Shown piece after piece: positions 16,069 to 23,782 of a DNA stretch of 33,763 nucleotides; the stretch's first letter is position 1, and the number at the start of each line of letters is the position of its first letter. The stretch is from assembly GCA_934378145.1 (NCBI GenBank), contig CAKXXW010000018.1, positions 1 to 33,763 of the forward strand, in the 5' to 3' direction. This stretch comes from an uncultured Eubacteriales bacterium. Lineage in GTDB: Bacteria; Bacillota; Clostridia; Oscillospirales; CAG-272. The position numbers were made by a program, and so were the translations under genes. Below the pieces are notes generated by a model. The model searched no databases. It saw nothing but the letters and a program-made list of their open reading frames with translations, and had not been told where the DNA came from.

Positions 16069-17367
16069 ATGTCACAGAGCAGAGTTGTTGTTTTTTCCTG
16101 CGACGCGATGGTCTGGGAGGATATGGAATATCTTCTCAAAAAACCGGCGTTCAGGGAGCTTTTCGAGAAGGGATCGGCTGTCCGCAAGATGCGCACGATC
16201 TACCCCTCGGTGACCTATCCCTGCCATACCACGATGATGACGGGATGCTACCCCGGCAAGCACGGACTCACGAACAATTCGGAATTCCACCCGGGTATGC
16301 TCAAGGGTGTGCCGTGGAACTGGTTCAACAGCGCGGTGAAGGTCCCCGACATATTCACGGCGGCAAAGAAGGCGGGGCTTACCACGGCGAATGCCTTCTG
16401 GCCCGTAACGGCAGGTCACGAATACATCGACTACAACCTTCCCGAATATTGGCCGCAGAGCCCCGAGGACACGAAGTATGAGGCGTTCCGCCGCGGCGGC
16501 ACCTCGCAGAAATTCTGGGACGAGATAGTCGACAAGCACATCCACGGCTTCAAGATCCGCAGCCATCCGCAGACCGATCAGTTCCTCATCGATGTTTGCT
16601 GCGATGTCCTCCGTATGTATAAGCCCCACCTGCTTATGCTCCACACCGGAGATGTCGACCACTACCGCCACAAGTACGGCGTGTTCAACGAGCATGTAAC
16701 TAAGGGCGTCGAGGACACCGAGAGATGGTTCTACGACCTCATCAATGCGACGAAGGAAGCCGGAACATTTGAGGAGACGAACTTCTTCCTTGTCTCCGAC
16801 CACGGTCAGATAGACATAGTCCGCAATATGAAGCCGAATGTTATGTTCGCCCGCAACGGACTTATCGAGGTGAACGAGGACGGCAGTCTCAAGGATTGGA
16901 AGGCGTACTGCCATTCGACCGGAATGTCGGCGCAGATAAGGCTCAAGGATCCCGAGGACAAGGAAGTATGGCAGAAGACCTACGACCTTCTCAAATTCAT
17001 GCGCGACGAGGGCATCTACGGCATCGGAGAAGTCCTCACGACAGAGGAAGCGGCGGCAAGGGATCACCTCTACGGCGACTTCTCGTTCGTCATCCACACC
17101 GACGGCTATTCGTCCTTCTCGGAGGATTGGAAGAGTCCGATGGTCGCCCCGATGGATCTTTCCGACTACCGCTTCGGAAAGGCGACGCACGGCTATTACC
17201 CCGACCTCGGACCTCAGCCGGTATTCTTCGGCTTCGGCCCCGACATTAAGCAGGGAGTCATGCTCGAGCGCCGCGAGACTGTTGACGAGGCGCCGACATA
17301 TGCGAAGATCCTCGGAGTCGAGATGCCCGGCGTTGACGGTCACGCGATCGACGAGATACTGAAATAA
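16069..17367 (+). CDS. Alkaline phosphatase superfamily nucleotide pyrophosphatase/phosphodiesterase (ENPP-like)
   Basis: The 432-residue protein belongs to the type I phosphodiesterase/nucleotide pyrophosphatase family, which uses two zinc ions and a Thr nucleophile. Asp12 (FSCDAM) and Thr49 (YPSVTYPCHTT) fit metal ligand and nucleophile. Asp197 and His201 (DHYRHKYG), Asp244-His245 (SDHGQ) and a His in ATHGYYPDLG supply the remaining ligands. No signal peptide is present, so it appears cytoplasmic. It has a promoter at 16004-16032 and an AAAGGAAG site. It is followed after 28 bp by a lipoprotein and then a GDPD gene, hinting at phosphodiester salvage, though substrate is unknown. Confidence 0.88.
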   Translation: MSQSRVVVFSCDAMVWEDMEYLLKKPAFRELFEKGSAVRKMRTIYPSVTYPCHTTMMTGCYPGKHGLTNNSEFHPGMLKGVPWNWFNSAVKVPDIFTAAKKAGLTTANAFWPVTAGHEYIDYNLPEYWPQSPEDTKYEAFRRGGTSQKFWDEIVDKHIHGFKIRSHPQTDQFLIDVCCDVLRMYKPHLLMLHTGDVDHYRHKYGVFNEHVTKGVEDTERWFYDLINATKEAGTFEETNFFLVSDHGQIDIVRNMKPNVMFARNGLIEVNEDGSLKDWKAYCHSTGMSAQIRLKDPEDKEVWQKTYDLLKFMRDEGIYGIGEVLTTEEAAARDHLYGDFSFVIHTDGYSSFSEDWKSPMVAPMDLSDYRFGKATHGYYPDLGPQPVFFGFGPDIKQGVMLERRETVDEAPTYAKILGVEMPGVDGHAIDEILK

Positions 17368-17395
17368 AATCTTTTTTTCGGAGGCAGACAGATCA

Positions 17396-18175
17396 GTGAA
17401 AAAGTTATTACCGGCACTCCTTGCGCTGCTCATATTCCTCGGCTCGCTCACGGGCTGCGCGGGTTGCAGCAAGCCGCCCGAGCTTACGGAGGAGCTGCGC
17501 GCGACTCTCACGGGACTCATTGAGTCGTCATTTGAGATAAACGACATTCTCTTCGGTGACGGACTTGTGACGACCTTTGACCAGTCGGGACTGCCCGCTG
17601 ACTACACCGACGAGATAAAGAGATACGAAAATTATTACAGCGACGAGGAGACGGCAGAGATACTCTATTCGCCCGTCGTGTCGACCTACCGCGACGAAAA
17701 CGGGAAGGCCGTCAGCCAATATGTCAGCGTTGAGCAGATACGCGAGGCTGCGGCGAAGGTCTACACCGGCGATTATCTTGACAAGATAATGCGCGCGACC
17801 TTTGAGGGCGATGTGGTGCTTATAGGAGGAAAGTCCTACAAGGTCCGCGCCCGCTATCGCGAGGACAAGGACGAGGAAGAGGGTACCTGCGTTCTCACAA
17901 AGTACAAATACATCGACGGCGCGGGGATGAATTTCATAAAAGACCGCGGCGGTCAGACAAAGTATGACTACTCGACGATGAAGATAGTCGCGCCGAGCAG
18001 TGCCACGACCCTTATCGTTGAGATACAGGGCTACTATCAGGATTTTACACTTGACAGCTCTTCCCCCGATGTTGACGATTGGAAAAGCGTCCCCGGGGGA
18101 TACAGCTGGCACACAGTGAAGCTCTGCTTCACATATTCGGGCGGAGAGTGGAGGCTTGAGGCTCCCACCTACTGA
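17396..18175 (+). CDS. Predicted lipoprotein of unknown function
   Basis: The 259-residue protein starts at GTG with CGGAGG (17379-17384) upstream. Its signal peptide ends in the lipobox LTGC with lipidated Cys21, followed by AGCSKPPE. I do not recognise the mature domain. It is acidic, mixed alpha/beta, with DEDKDEEEG-like charged loops and a C-terminal strand-rich part (WHTVKLCFTYSGGEWRLE) that recalls secreted clostridial lipoproteins measuring up to NTF2-like size. It sits between ENPP-like and GDPD hydrolase genes and likely shares their transcript. Confidence 0.7.
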   Translation: MKKLLPALLALLIFLGSLTGCAGCSKPPELTEELRATLTGLIESSFEINDILFGDGLVTTFDQSGLPADYTDEIKRYENYYSDEETAEILYSPVVSTYRDENGKAVSQYVSVEQIREAAAKVYTGDYLDKIMRATFEGDVVLIGGKSYKVRARYREDKDEEEGTCVLTKYKYIDGAGMNFIKDRGGQTKYDYSTMKIVAPSSATTLIVEIQGYYQDFTLDSSSPDVDDWKSVPGGYSWHTVKLCFTYSGGEWRLEAPTY

Positions 18176-18202
18176 CCCGTAAACAAAAAGGAGATTAAGG
18201 CT

Positions 18203-18949
18203 ATGGCTAAGACACTTACCGAGAGAACTCTTGTCGTCGCGCACCGCGGCGCATGCGCTTACGCGCCCGAAAACACAATGGAGTCCTTTGCGCTCGCCGT
18301 CGAGATGAAGGCCGACGGTATCGAGACGGATGTCCACTTCTCAAAGGACGGTCATATAATGATCCTTCACGACGAGAAGCTCGACAGGACCTCGAACGGG
18401 CAGGGACTTGTCACCGACTACACCCTTGAGGAGCTGAAGCACTTCGACCTCGGCTACAAATTCAAGAAGGCGCTCACGGGCGTGAGGATCCCGACCGTTG
18501 AGGAGCTTTACGAGCTTATCAAGCCGACCGATATGATGATCAATGTCGAGATAAAGTCGGCGGATCCGCGCATGCCCGCGGCACTTGCCGAAGTAACGAA
18601 GAAGTACGGGATGCAGGACAGGCTCATCTATTCGTCCTTCAACCACCTCCAGCTCGTGAGGATGCTTGAGGCTGACCCCGACGCCTTCGTCGCACCTCTC
18701 TACGGCTTCAATATGATAAAGCCGTGGGACTACTGCGCGAACATCCCCGCGAAGGCATCGCACCCGAGGTATGACCAGATCTCGCTCTTCCCCGAATATG
18801 TTGACGAGTGCCACAAGAGGGGCATCCGCGTGCATCCCTGGACCTGCGACGATCCGGAGGCGATCAAGGCTCTTGCCGAAGCGGGCTGTGACGCGATAAT
18901 CACGAACACGCCCGATGTGGCGCGCCGCGTTCTCGGCTACGCCGACTGA
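18203..18949 (+). CDS. Glycerophosphodiester phosphodiesterase (GDPD) family protein
   Basis: GDPD enzymes split glycerophosphodiesters into sn-glycerol-3-phosphate and an alcohol. The 248-residue protein has the signature AHRGACAYAPENTMESF with His14 and Arg15, the metal ligands Glu41 and Asp43 (GIETDVH), the general acid His56 (ILHDEKLDRT), and NVEIKS further on. It lacks a signal peptide and so is a cytoplasmic UgpQ-type enzyme. AAAGGAG (18187-18193) precedes the ATG by 9 nt. Its stop overlaps the next start by one base. Confidence 0.93.
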   Translation: MAKTLTERTLVVAHRGACAYAPENTMESFALAVEMKADGIETDVHFSKDGHIMILHDEKLDRTSNGQGLVTDYTLEELKHFDLGYKFKKALTGVRIPTVEELYELIKPTDMMINVEIKSADPRMPAALAEVTKKYGMQDRLIYSSFNHLQLVRMLEADPDAFVAPLYGFNMIKPWDYCANIPAKASHPRYDQISLFPEYVDECHKRGIRVHPWTCDDPEAIKALAEAGCDAIITNTPDVARRVLGYAD

Positions 18950-19491
18950 TGGACGATTCGCTTTTCTGCGAATATTCGGTGAAGCCCGGGAAGGGTGACC
19001 CGAGGTACAGAAAAAAGAAGGTAAAGTTTATCCTTCTCTATATCGGAGTATTTATCGTTCCGGTGCTGACTGCGCTGCTTATACCGCTGCTGCTGCCATA
19101 TATCGTGCAGTTTGCGGCGGTAGCGGCGCTTGTCGTGTTTTTCCTTGTTTTCTTCACATGGCGGCGCTGCTTTCCCGAGTACGAATACGAGCTTATGGGG
19201 GGGCATCTGAGCTTTTCGGTGATCTATCACGGAAGATCGAGGCGCGAGTACTTCTCGACGAGGCTCGCCGACGCGATCCTTATCGCTCCGCTGAACGATG
19301 TCTGGAGCGACAGGCTTCGTGACGAGAAGCCCGAGACAGAGTATATCGGAACCTTTTATCCCGACGGCGAGGGCGTGTATTTTATGCTCTTCCGCGACGA
19401 AAACGACCGAAAGTGCGTCTTTTATTTCAACGCCGACGACCGGATAATGAAGATCTTCCGCCGCTCCTGCGGGAGGACTTACCTGCGATAA
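18949..19491 (+). CDS. Small membrane protein of unknown function
   Basis: The ATG overlaps the TGA of the GDPD gene, so translation is probably coupled. The 180-residue protein has a charged N-terminus, two adjacent transmembrane segments (about 25-47 and 49-65), and a cytoplasmic domain of about 110 residues rich in strands and Arg/Asp. The arrangement recalls bacterial PH-like or DUF-type two-TM proteins, but no family is recognised with confidence. The coding sequence ends right at the border of the repeat mosaic. Confidence 0.65.
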   Translation: MDDSLFCEYSVKPGKGDPRYRKKKVKFILLYIGVFIVPVLTALLIPLLLPYIVQFAAVAALVVFFLVFFTWRRCFPEYEYELMGGHLSFSVIYHGRSRREYFSTRLADAILIAPLNDVWSDRLRDEKPETEYIGTFYPDGEGVYFMLFRDENDRKCVFYFNADDRIMKIFRRSCGRTYLR

Positions 19492-19495
19492 CGGG

Positions 19496-19600
19496 GGACG
19501 CGGGGACACGGGGACACGGGAAACTTTCTTAGAAGAAAGTTTATCCTCACCGCAGGTGAGGAAATGCACCCTTCAAAGAACTTGCTGACGGGTTATAGAG
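19496..19600. repeat. Family F hairpin repeat, interrupted copy
   Basis: A 10-bp AAACTTTCTT/AAGAAAGTTT stem (19521-19542) matches the hairpins at 3885-3916 and 23595-23630. Where the copies continue with CCC, this one has a small CCTCACC-GCA-GGTGAGG hairpin (19545-19561). The flank 'cccttcaaagaacttg' follows. Upstream is a short 'ggggacac' direct repeat. Confidence 0.7.
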
Positions 19601-19661
19601 GTAATGTCTTGTCTCGCGGCATTTTGCCTACGGCAAAACTTTGGCGTATTTTTTCCGAGGA

Positions 19662-19824
19662 CTCAAGGGTATGCGAGCATCCCCTTTTCGCCTCGGGCAA
19701 AAATCCGCCGGAATTTTCCCCCGTGGGGGGAAAATTCTGCCCGAGACAAGGGCGAAAACCGTTTGACCTTAAGGTGAAGCTCACTTACAGGTCGCACGCA
19801 CCGTTAAACCGAACGCTCACAGAA
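19662..19824 (+). repeat. Dispersed intergenic repeat R1, copy 2
   Basis: Aligns throughout with 1-163. It contains a large hairpin: outer stem CTCGGGCA (19692-19699) with TGCCCGAG (19738-19745) around the inner GAATTTTCCCCC/GGGGGAAAATTC stem. The outer stem plus 'acaag' also matches the central hairpin at 3958-4010. Confidence 0.85.
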
Positions 19825-19852
19825 TGAGAAGTCTTCATTTTCAGCGTTTATC

Positions 19853-20036
19853 AAGTTTAGGTCAAGCCTTTTTAAAGGCTTGCGGTTTCCAAAGGCAGAG
19901 CCTTTGGTCGCCGCCCGCAGGCGGCGAAATCCCCTCAACGGCATTTTCTTTTTGCTTAGCTTTTTCTTTTGTGCCTGCTATAGGCAAAAGAAAAAGCGCC
20001 AAACAATTTCCGATGACGAACGACCTGTAAAAAGAC
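19853..20036 (+). repeat. Hairpin module A+B, complete copy
   Basis: It starts 'aagtttaggtcaagcc' and ends near 'cctgtaaaaagac'. It matches 283-545 (plus strand, with B displaced) and the complement of 752-940. Its third hairpin is GCCGCC-cgca-GGCGGC (19910-19925), where the other copies have GCCCTC-cgca-GAGGGC: two base pairs changed on both arms. The B part forms a long hairpin of CTTTTTCTTTTG with its complement around a short loop. Confidence 0.85.
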
Positions 20037-20287
20037 AAAACCTTTCCCCAAACCCGTAGGGGAGGATATTATCCTCCCGCCCGGCAGTGCCGGGAGTCGA
20101 TCCTCGCGGATTATTCACTAAAAAGGTAAGAAAGACTCCACTTCTATCGTAAGATGACCGCCTAAACCGAGGCTTCCTCCGGGAGGAAGCTGGCGCCGAA
20201 GGCGACTGAAAGAGCCCGCGGCATGAAGGATTTACGATTGCAAACGGTATATTTGCCTGTGCAACGGTATTATGCCGCTTTTTGTGA
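20037..20287. repeat. Repeat mosaic with module E and palindromes
   Basis: Contains the palindrome GGAGGATATTATCCTCC at about 20070-20088, whose surrounding 22 bases recur inverted at 23530-23551. It also has CCCGGCA-gt-GCCGGG, 'cgcggattattcac' shared with 236-250, and a GCTTCCTCC/GGGAGGAAGC palindrome that parallels the one at 557-577. Module E (20204-20262) matches the complement of 631-691. No gene is evident. Confidence 0.7.
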
Positions 20288-20436
20288 GGTCTTCCGGAAC
20301 ATTACCTTTTTGCTCGTTCACCGTTCTGTCTTCGCTCTCTTCGCAACATACCGTACTTCAATTCCGAGCGCTACGCCGCTCCAAAGGAAAATGCCGCGCT
20401 TGCGGCGCGGCATTTTCCTTTGAGGTAACGGGAATC
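20288..20436. repeat. Tandem duplication, copy 1, with tRNA-Gly 3' remnant
   Basis: Nearly identical in direct orientation to 20491-20643. It ends 'ggtaacgggaatc', which on the minus strand is the T-arm of the adjacent tRNA-Gly, then diverges. It also carries the tRNA-flanking hairpin (from 20376). Between the copies is another hairpin (about 20437-20468, 13 bp with one mismatch). Confidence 0.85.
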
Positions 20437-20490
20437 AGCAGGTAATTTTCCTTCGGAAAATAACCTGCGGTAGTTGCGGCGAGGTCTTCG

Positions 20491-20643
20491 GGTCTTCCGG
20501 AACATTACTTTTTTGCTCGTTCACCGTTCTGTTTTTGATCTCTTCGCAACATACCATACTTCAATTCCGAGCGCTACGCCGCTCCAAAGGAAAATGCCGC
20601 GCTTGCGGCGCGGCATTTTCCTTTGGAGCGGGTAACGGGAATC
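20491..20643. repeat. Tandem duplication, copy 2, overlapping tRNA-Gly
   Basis: Direct copy of 20288-20436 at an offset of about 203-207 bp. This copy runs into the intact tRNA-Gly gene. Confidence 0.85.
20579..20631 (-). terminator. Hairpin downstream of tRNA-Gly that includes the tRNA 3' end
   Basis: A perfect 24-bp stem pairs 20579-20602 with 20608-20631 across a 5-nt loop. On the minus strand its first 8 bases are the last 8 bases of tRNA-Gly including CCA. The descending arm contains only TTTT, so termination is plausible but not certain. Confidence 0.6.
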
Positions 20644-20697
20644 GAACCCGCATAACCAGCTTGGGAAGCTGGAGTTTTGCCATTAGACTATACCCGC
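20624..20697 (-). tRNA. tRNA-Gly(CCC)
   Basis: The 74-nt gene has acceptor GCGGGTA paired with TACCCGC, discriminator T and encoded CCA. The anticodon arm CCAGC-TTCCCAA-GCTGG gives anticodon CCC. The T-arm is CGGG-TTCGATT-CCCG. The D-arm seems to hold one C-A mismatch. It has its own promoter at 20710-20738. Confidence 0.95.
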
Positions 20698-20709
20698 AAA
20701 ACCTCTGTT

Positions 20710-20738
20710 ATTATAACCCATCTTTGACCTTTTGTCAA
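20710..20738 (-). promoter_or_regulatory. Sigma-A promoter for tRNA-Gly
   Basis: On the minus strand TTGACA (20733-20738) and TATAAT (20710-20715) are separated by 17 bp, 13 bp before the tRNA. Confidence 0.9.
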
Positions 20739-20790
20739 TACATTATATTCCCAAACATTCGGAAAATATTTTTGCAAAGGAATTTTTTTC

Positions 20791-21702
20791 ATGGAACTCT
20801 CAACCTCAACCTGCATCTTTCCGACTCACCGGCAGGGCGGCAGGACCTCTCTCATCGACTCGATAGACATGTGCTACGAGTGCGGCTTCCGTCACATCGA
20901 CCTCAATTTCTGCTCCGCCTCGAACAAGAAGTCGGGCAGCGAACTTCTCGGCGACGATTGGGAAGCCAAAGTCGACGAGATAGGCAACCACGCCGCGAAG
21001 CTCGGTGTGGTCTTCACGCAATCGCACGCGCCCTTTGACTCGAACCTCTACCGCACGGATGTCCCGCCCTTCACCGACGAATTCCGCGAATGGTTTGACG
21101 AATCGGTGAAGCGTTCGATAATCGCCTCGGCAAGGCTCGGGGTGAAGTGGGTCGTAACTCACGCGCAGACCGCGACGATCGACGCCGAGATGTCGCGCGA
21201 CTACAACCTTAAGATCAACCGCGAATTCTACTCGCCCTACCTTGAGCTGGCGAAGAAGGTCGGCACGGGCATCGCCGTCGAGAACATGGCGGAATTCCAC
21301 CCCGCGAAGACCAAGCGCCGCTTCACCGCGACGGTCGAGGAGCAGATAGCCATAATCGACGATTTCGCGGACCCCGACCTCGGCGGCGCGTGGGATTTCG
21401 GTCACGCTCAGCTCGTTTACAAGGATCAGGTCCCCGCTCTCCGCAAACTCGGACACCGCCTGAAGGCGACACATGTGCAGGAAAACTGCGGCAACGACGA
21501 CGACCACTATGTGCCGTTCGTCCGCGGAACGACTCCGTGGAAGGAGCTTATGCCCCTGCTTAAGGAGATAAACTATCAGGGCGACTTCACCTACGAGATC
21601 CACGGGATCATGGGCAAGGTCCCCGACGAGCTTCGCATAGAGCTGGGCAAATTCTGCTACAAGGTCGGACTTTATCTCATCGGGCTTTACGACAAAGCCT
21701 GA
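20791..21702 (+). CDS. Sugar phosphate isomerase/epimerase-like TIM-barrel protein
   Basis: The 303-residue protein belongs to the xylose-isomerase-like TIM barrel (AP-endonuclease 2) superfamily, whose members isomerise or epimerise sugars or inosose using a divalent metal. Metal-site elements visible are a Glu in GIAVENMAEF, a Asp/His pair in GGAWDFGHAQL, His in KATHVQEN and Glu in FTYEIHG. The N-terminus (CGFRHIDLNFC) forms the first strands. No signal peptide is present. AAAGGAA lies about 10 nt before the ATG. The M3 peptidase follows after 27 bp. The substrate is unknown. Confidence 0.83.
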   Translation: MELSTSTCIFPTHRQGGRTSLIDSIDMCYECGFRHIDLNFCSASNKKSGSELLGDDWEAKVDEIGNHAAKLGVVFTQSHAPFDSNLYRTDVPPFTDEFREWFDESVKRSIIASARLGVKWVVTHAQTATIDAEMSRDYNLKINREFYSPYLELAKKVGTGIAVENMAEFHPAKTKRRFTATVEEQIAIIDDFADPDLGGAWDFGHAQLVYKDQVPALRKLGHRLKATHVQENCGNDDDHYVPFVRGTTPWKELMPLLKEINYQGDFTYEIHGIMGKVPDELRIELGKFCYKVGLYLIGLYDKA

Positions 21703-21729
21703 CTCAAATTCTGAAAGGAGAAACTTTTT

Positions 21730-23418
21730 ATGGTAATGAAAGTATCTGAAATACCCTACAAGCGTTACACGATAGAGGAGGGCAGGGCGGCTTTTAGCGT
21801 ATTCAAGGCATCGGTCGCCGCGGCGAAGTCGGCTGACGAGGTCATCGCCGCGAGGAAGACCTTCCTTGACGAATGGAGGAACTACACGGAGGCAGCGTCG
21901 CTCTCTAACTGCCGTTTCACGCTTGACACACGCAGTGAATTTTATCAGGGCGAGGTCGCCTACTACGACGAGAACGGACCCCTTTTCTCGCAACTTATGA
22001 CCGAATACGGCGATATGATGCTCGCCTCACCCTTCCGTGCGGAGCTTGAAGCCGCTCTCGGCTCGCGCCGCTTTGCCTTCTACGAGCTGGCGAAGAAGAC
22101 CTTCTCGGAGAAGATAATCGAGGATATGCAGAAGGAGAACGCCGTCTCGACCGAGTACAGCAAGTTCATGTCCGAGCTTGTCTTTGACTTTGACGGGCAG
22201 AAGATGCCCCTGTCGGTGCTTCGCGGAAAGCTCGATGATGCCGACCGCGAGACGCGGAGAAGGGCTGCCTTCGCCATAGGCGAAGGGCTTAAGGCTGTTG
22301 GACCTCAGCTCGACGACTTCTACGACAGGCTCGTGAAGATCCGCGACACCATGGCGAAGAAGATGGGCTACAAGGACTTCATCGAACTTGGATACTACCG
22401 CATGGGGCGCGTCGACTACAACGAAAAGATGGTCGCCGGCTTCCGCGAAAATGTCAGAAAGTACCTCGTTCCCTGCGTTACGAAGCTGAAGAAGGAGATC
22501 GCGGACGATCTCGGACTTGACCGTGTGACCTTCTATGACGACGCGGTATATGTGAAGGGCGAGATCCCGCGCCCGATGCTTGACAAGGCGGGGATATTTG
22601 ACGAGGCGCAGAAGATGTACGACGATATGTCGTCCGACATAGGCGCTTTCATGCGCGAGATGCGCGAGGCCGAGGCATTCGATGTCGATTCGCGCGACGG
22701 CAAATGGGGCGGGGGCTACTGCACCTGCTTCCCGAAGGAAAAGCAGCCCTTCATCCTTGCGAATTTCAACGGAGGCTCGGGCGACATAGATGTCATAACC
22801 CACGAATTCGGACACGCCTACGCCGCCTACAATGTCTTCCGCTACGGCGACGAAGAGCTTGATGTCGGAGGCATGGAGACCGCCGAATGTCACTCGATGA
22901 GCATGGAATTTCTCTGCTGGCCCGGCATGGACCGCTTCTTTGCCGAGCCTGACAAATACAGGTACACGCACCTCTGCTCGGCGCTCTCCTTCATACCCTA
23001 CGGCGTGATAGTCGACGAGTTCCAGCACATAGCCTACGCACACCCCGAATACACGCCGGAGGAGCGCAAGGCTGCCTACCGCGAGCTTGAGGCGAAGTAC
23101 CGTCCCTACCTTGACTGGGCGGGGATCCCCTACCTCGAGGAGGGAACGAGATGGCAGTATCAGATGCACATCTTCGAGTCGCCCTTCTATTATATCGATT
23201 ACTGCCTTGCGCAGACCGTCTCGCTCTGGTTCCTCAAAATGTCGCGTGAAGACTACTGCGGCACGCTCGAAAAGTATGTCGGCTTCTCGAAAAAGGGAGG
23301 CACTGAGGCGTTCCCCGCGCTGCTCGCCGGAGTCGGAATACCTTCACCCTTCGCCGACGGGTCGCTTGAAGCCCTCGCCGATGAGTGCGTGAAGATCGCC
23401 GACGGTCTCGCTCACTGA
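21730..23418 (+). CDS. M3 family oligoendopeptidase
   Basis: M3 peptidases (PepF and thimet type) are cytoplasmic zinc enzymes that cut short peptides. The 562-residue protein has the zinc motif HEFGH at 358-362 and the third ligand Glu386 in ETAECHSMSMEF. Tyr- and Gly-rich C-terminal helices that line the substrate channel (YIDYCLAQTVSLWF) are present. The length fits the family. GAAAGGAG (21713-21720) precedes the ATG; a second ATG two codons later is equally usable. It probably shares a transcript with the TIM-barrel gene. Confidence 0.93.
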   Translation: MVMKVSEIPYKRYTIEEGRAAFSVFKASVAAAKSADEVIAARKTFLDEWRNYTEAASLSNCRFTLDTRSEFYQGEVAYYDENGPLFSQLMTEYGDMMLASPFRAELEAALGSRRFAFYELAKKTFSEKIIEDMQKENAVSTEYSKFMSELVFDFDGQKMPLSVLRGKLDDADRETRRRAAFAIGEGLKAVGPQLDDFYDRLVKIRDTMAKKMGYKDFIELGYYRMGRVDYNEKMVAGFRENVRKYLVPCVTKLKKEIADDLGLDRVTFYDDAVYVKGEIPRPMLDKAGIFDEAQKMYDDMSSDIGAFMREMREAEAFDVDSRDGKWGGGYCTCFPKEKQPFILANFNGGSGDIDVITHEFGHAYAAYNVFRYGDEELDVGGMETAECHSMSMEFLCWPGMDRFFAEPDKYRYTHLCSALSFIPYGVIVDEFQHIAYAHPEYTPEERKAAYRELEAKYRPYLDWAGIPYLEEGTRWQYQMHIFESPFYYIDYCLAQTVSLWFLKMSREDYCGTLEKYVGFSKKGGTEAFPALLAGVGIPSPFADGSLEALADECVKIADGLAH

Positions 23419-23429
23419 AAGACGACGGG

Positions 23430-23660
23430 AGATACGGGGGATACGAAGGATGCGGGGGACTTTCTTTCGAGAAAGTTTTCCCGCATCTCCCGTATCTCTC
23501 GTTTCCCTGCATAAAGGCATTTATTAGCTGGAGGATAATATCCTCCCCTACAAACCATTGGTTCAAGTTCTTTGAAGGGTGTGTTCTTTGAAGGGTGTGG
23601 GGAACTTTCTTCCAAGAAAGTTCCCCACACCTTTCGTATCTCCCGTTCGTCTCCCGTTCC
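23430..23660. repeat. Family F hairpin cluster with palindromes
   Basis: A hairpin at 23452-23484 (imperfect) and one at 23595-23630 (perfect 17-bp stem, 2-nt loop) share the core ACTTTCTT/AAGAAAGT with 3885-3916. Between them are the palindrome GGAGGATAATATCCTCC (23530-23546) and a 16-bp tandem duplication 'gttctttgaagggtgt' (23567-23582 and 23583-23598). The rest of the 23419-23782 gap holds a promoter; no gene is seen. Confidence 0.8.
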
Positions 23661-23714
23661 CCCGTTCCCTCCCGAAATTTAATCCGGAGGGACGAAAACA
23701 GGACAGAATATCAT

Positions 23715-23743
23715 TTGACTTATCGGAGGGAATGTGCTATAAT
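23715..23743 (+). promoter_or_regulatory. Sigma-A promoter for the flavoprotein operon
   Basis: TTGACT (23715-23720) and TATAAT (23738-23743) are separated by 17 bp, 39 bp before the chosen start. Confidence 0.88.
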
Positions 23744-23782
23744 AAAGTAAATATACGCAAATACCTCCCGGGGGATATGATA

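Noticed and set aside
16072..17547. Minus-strand ORF of 491 codons antisense to the ENPP-like gene
   Set aside because: Shadow of a gene with all catalytic motifs; no start site or family resemblance.
19564..20423. Small ORFs of 60-90 codons in the repeat regions
   Set aside because: Similar frames appear in each repeat copy on either strand, they lack ribosome sites and run through hairpins.
23579..23782. N-terminal extension of the first flavoprotein through repeat DNA
   Set aside because: It would translate a hairpin and the promoter; the Rossmann motif starts only a few residues after the ATG at 23783.
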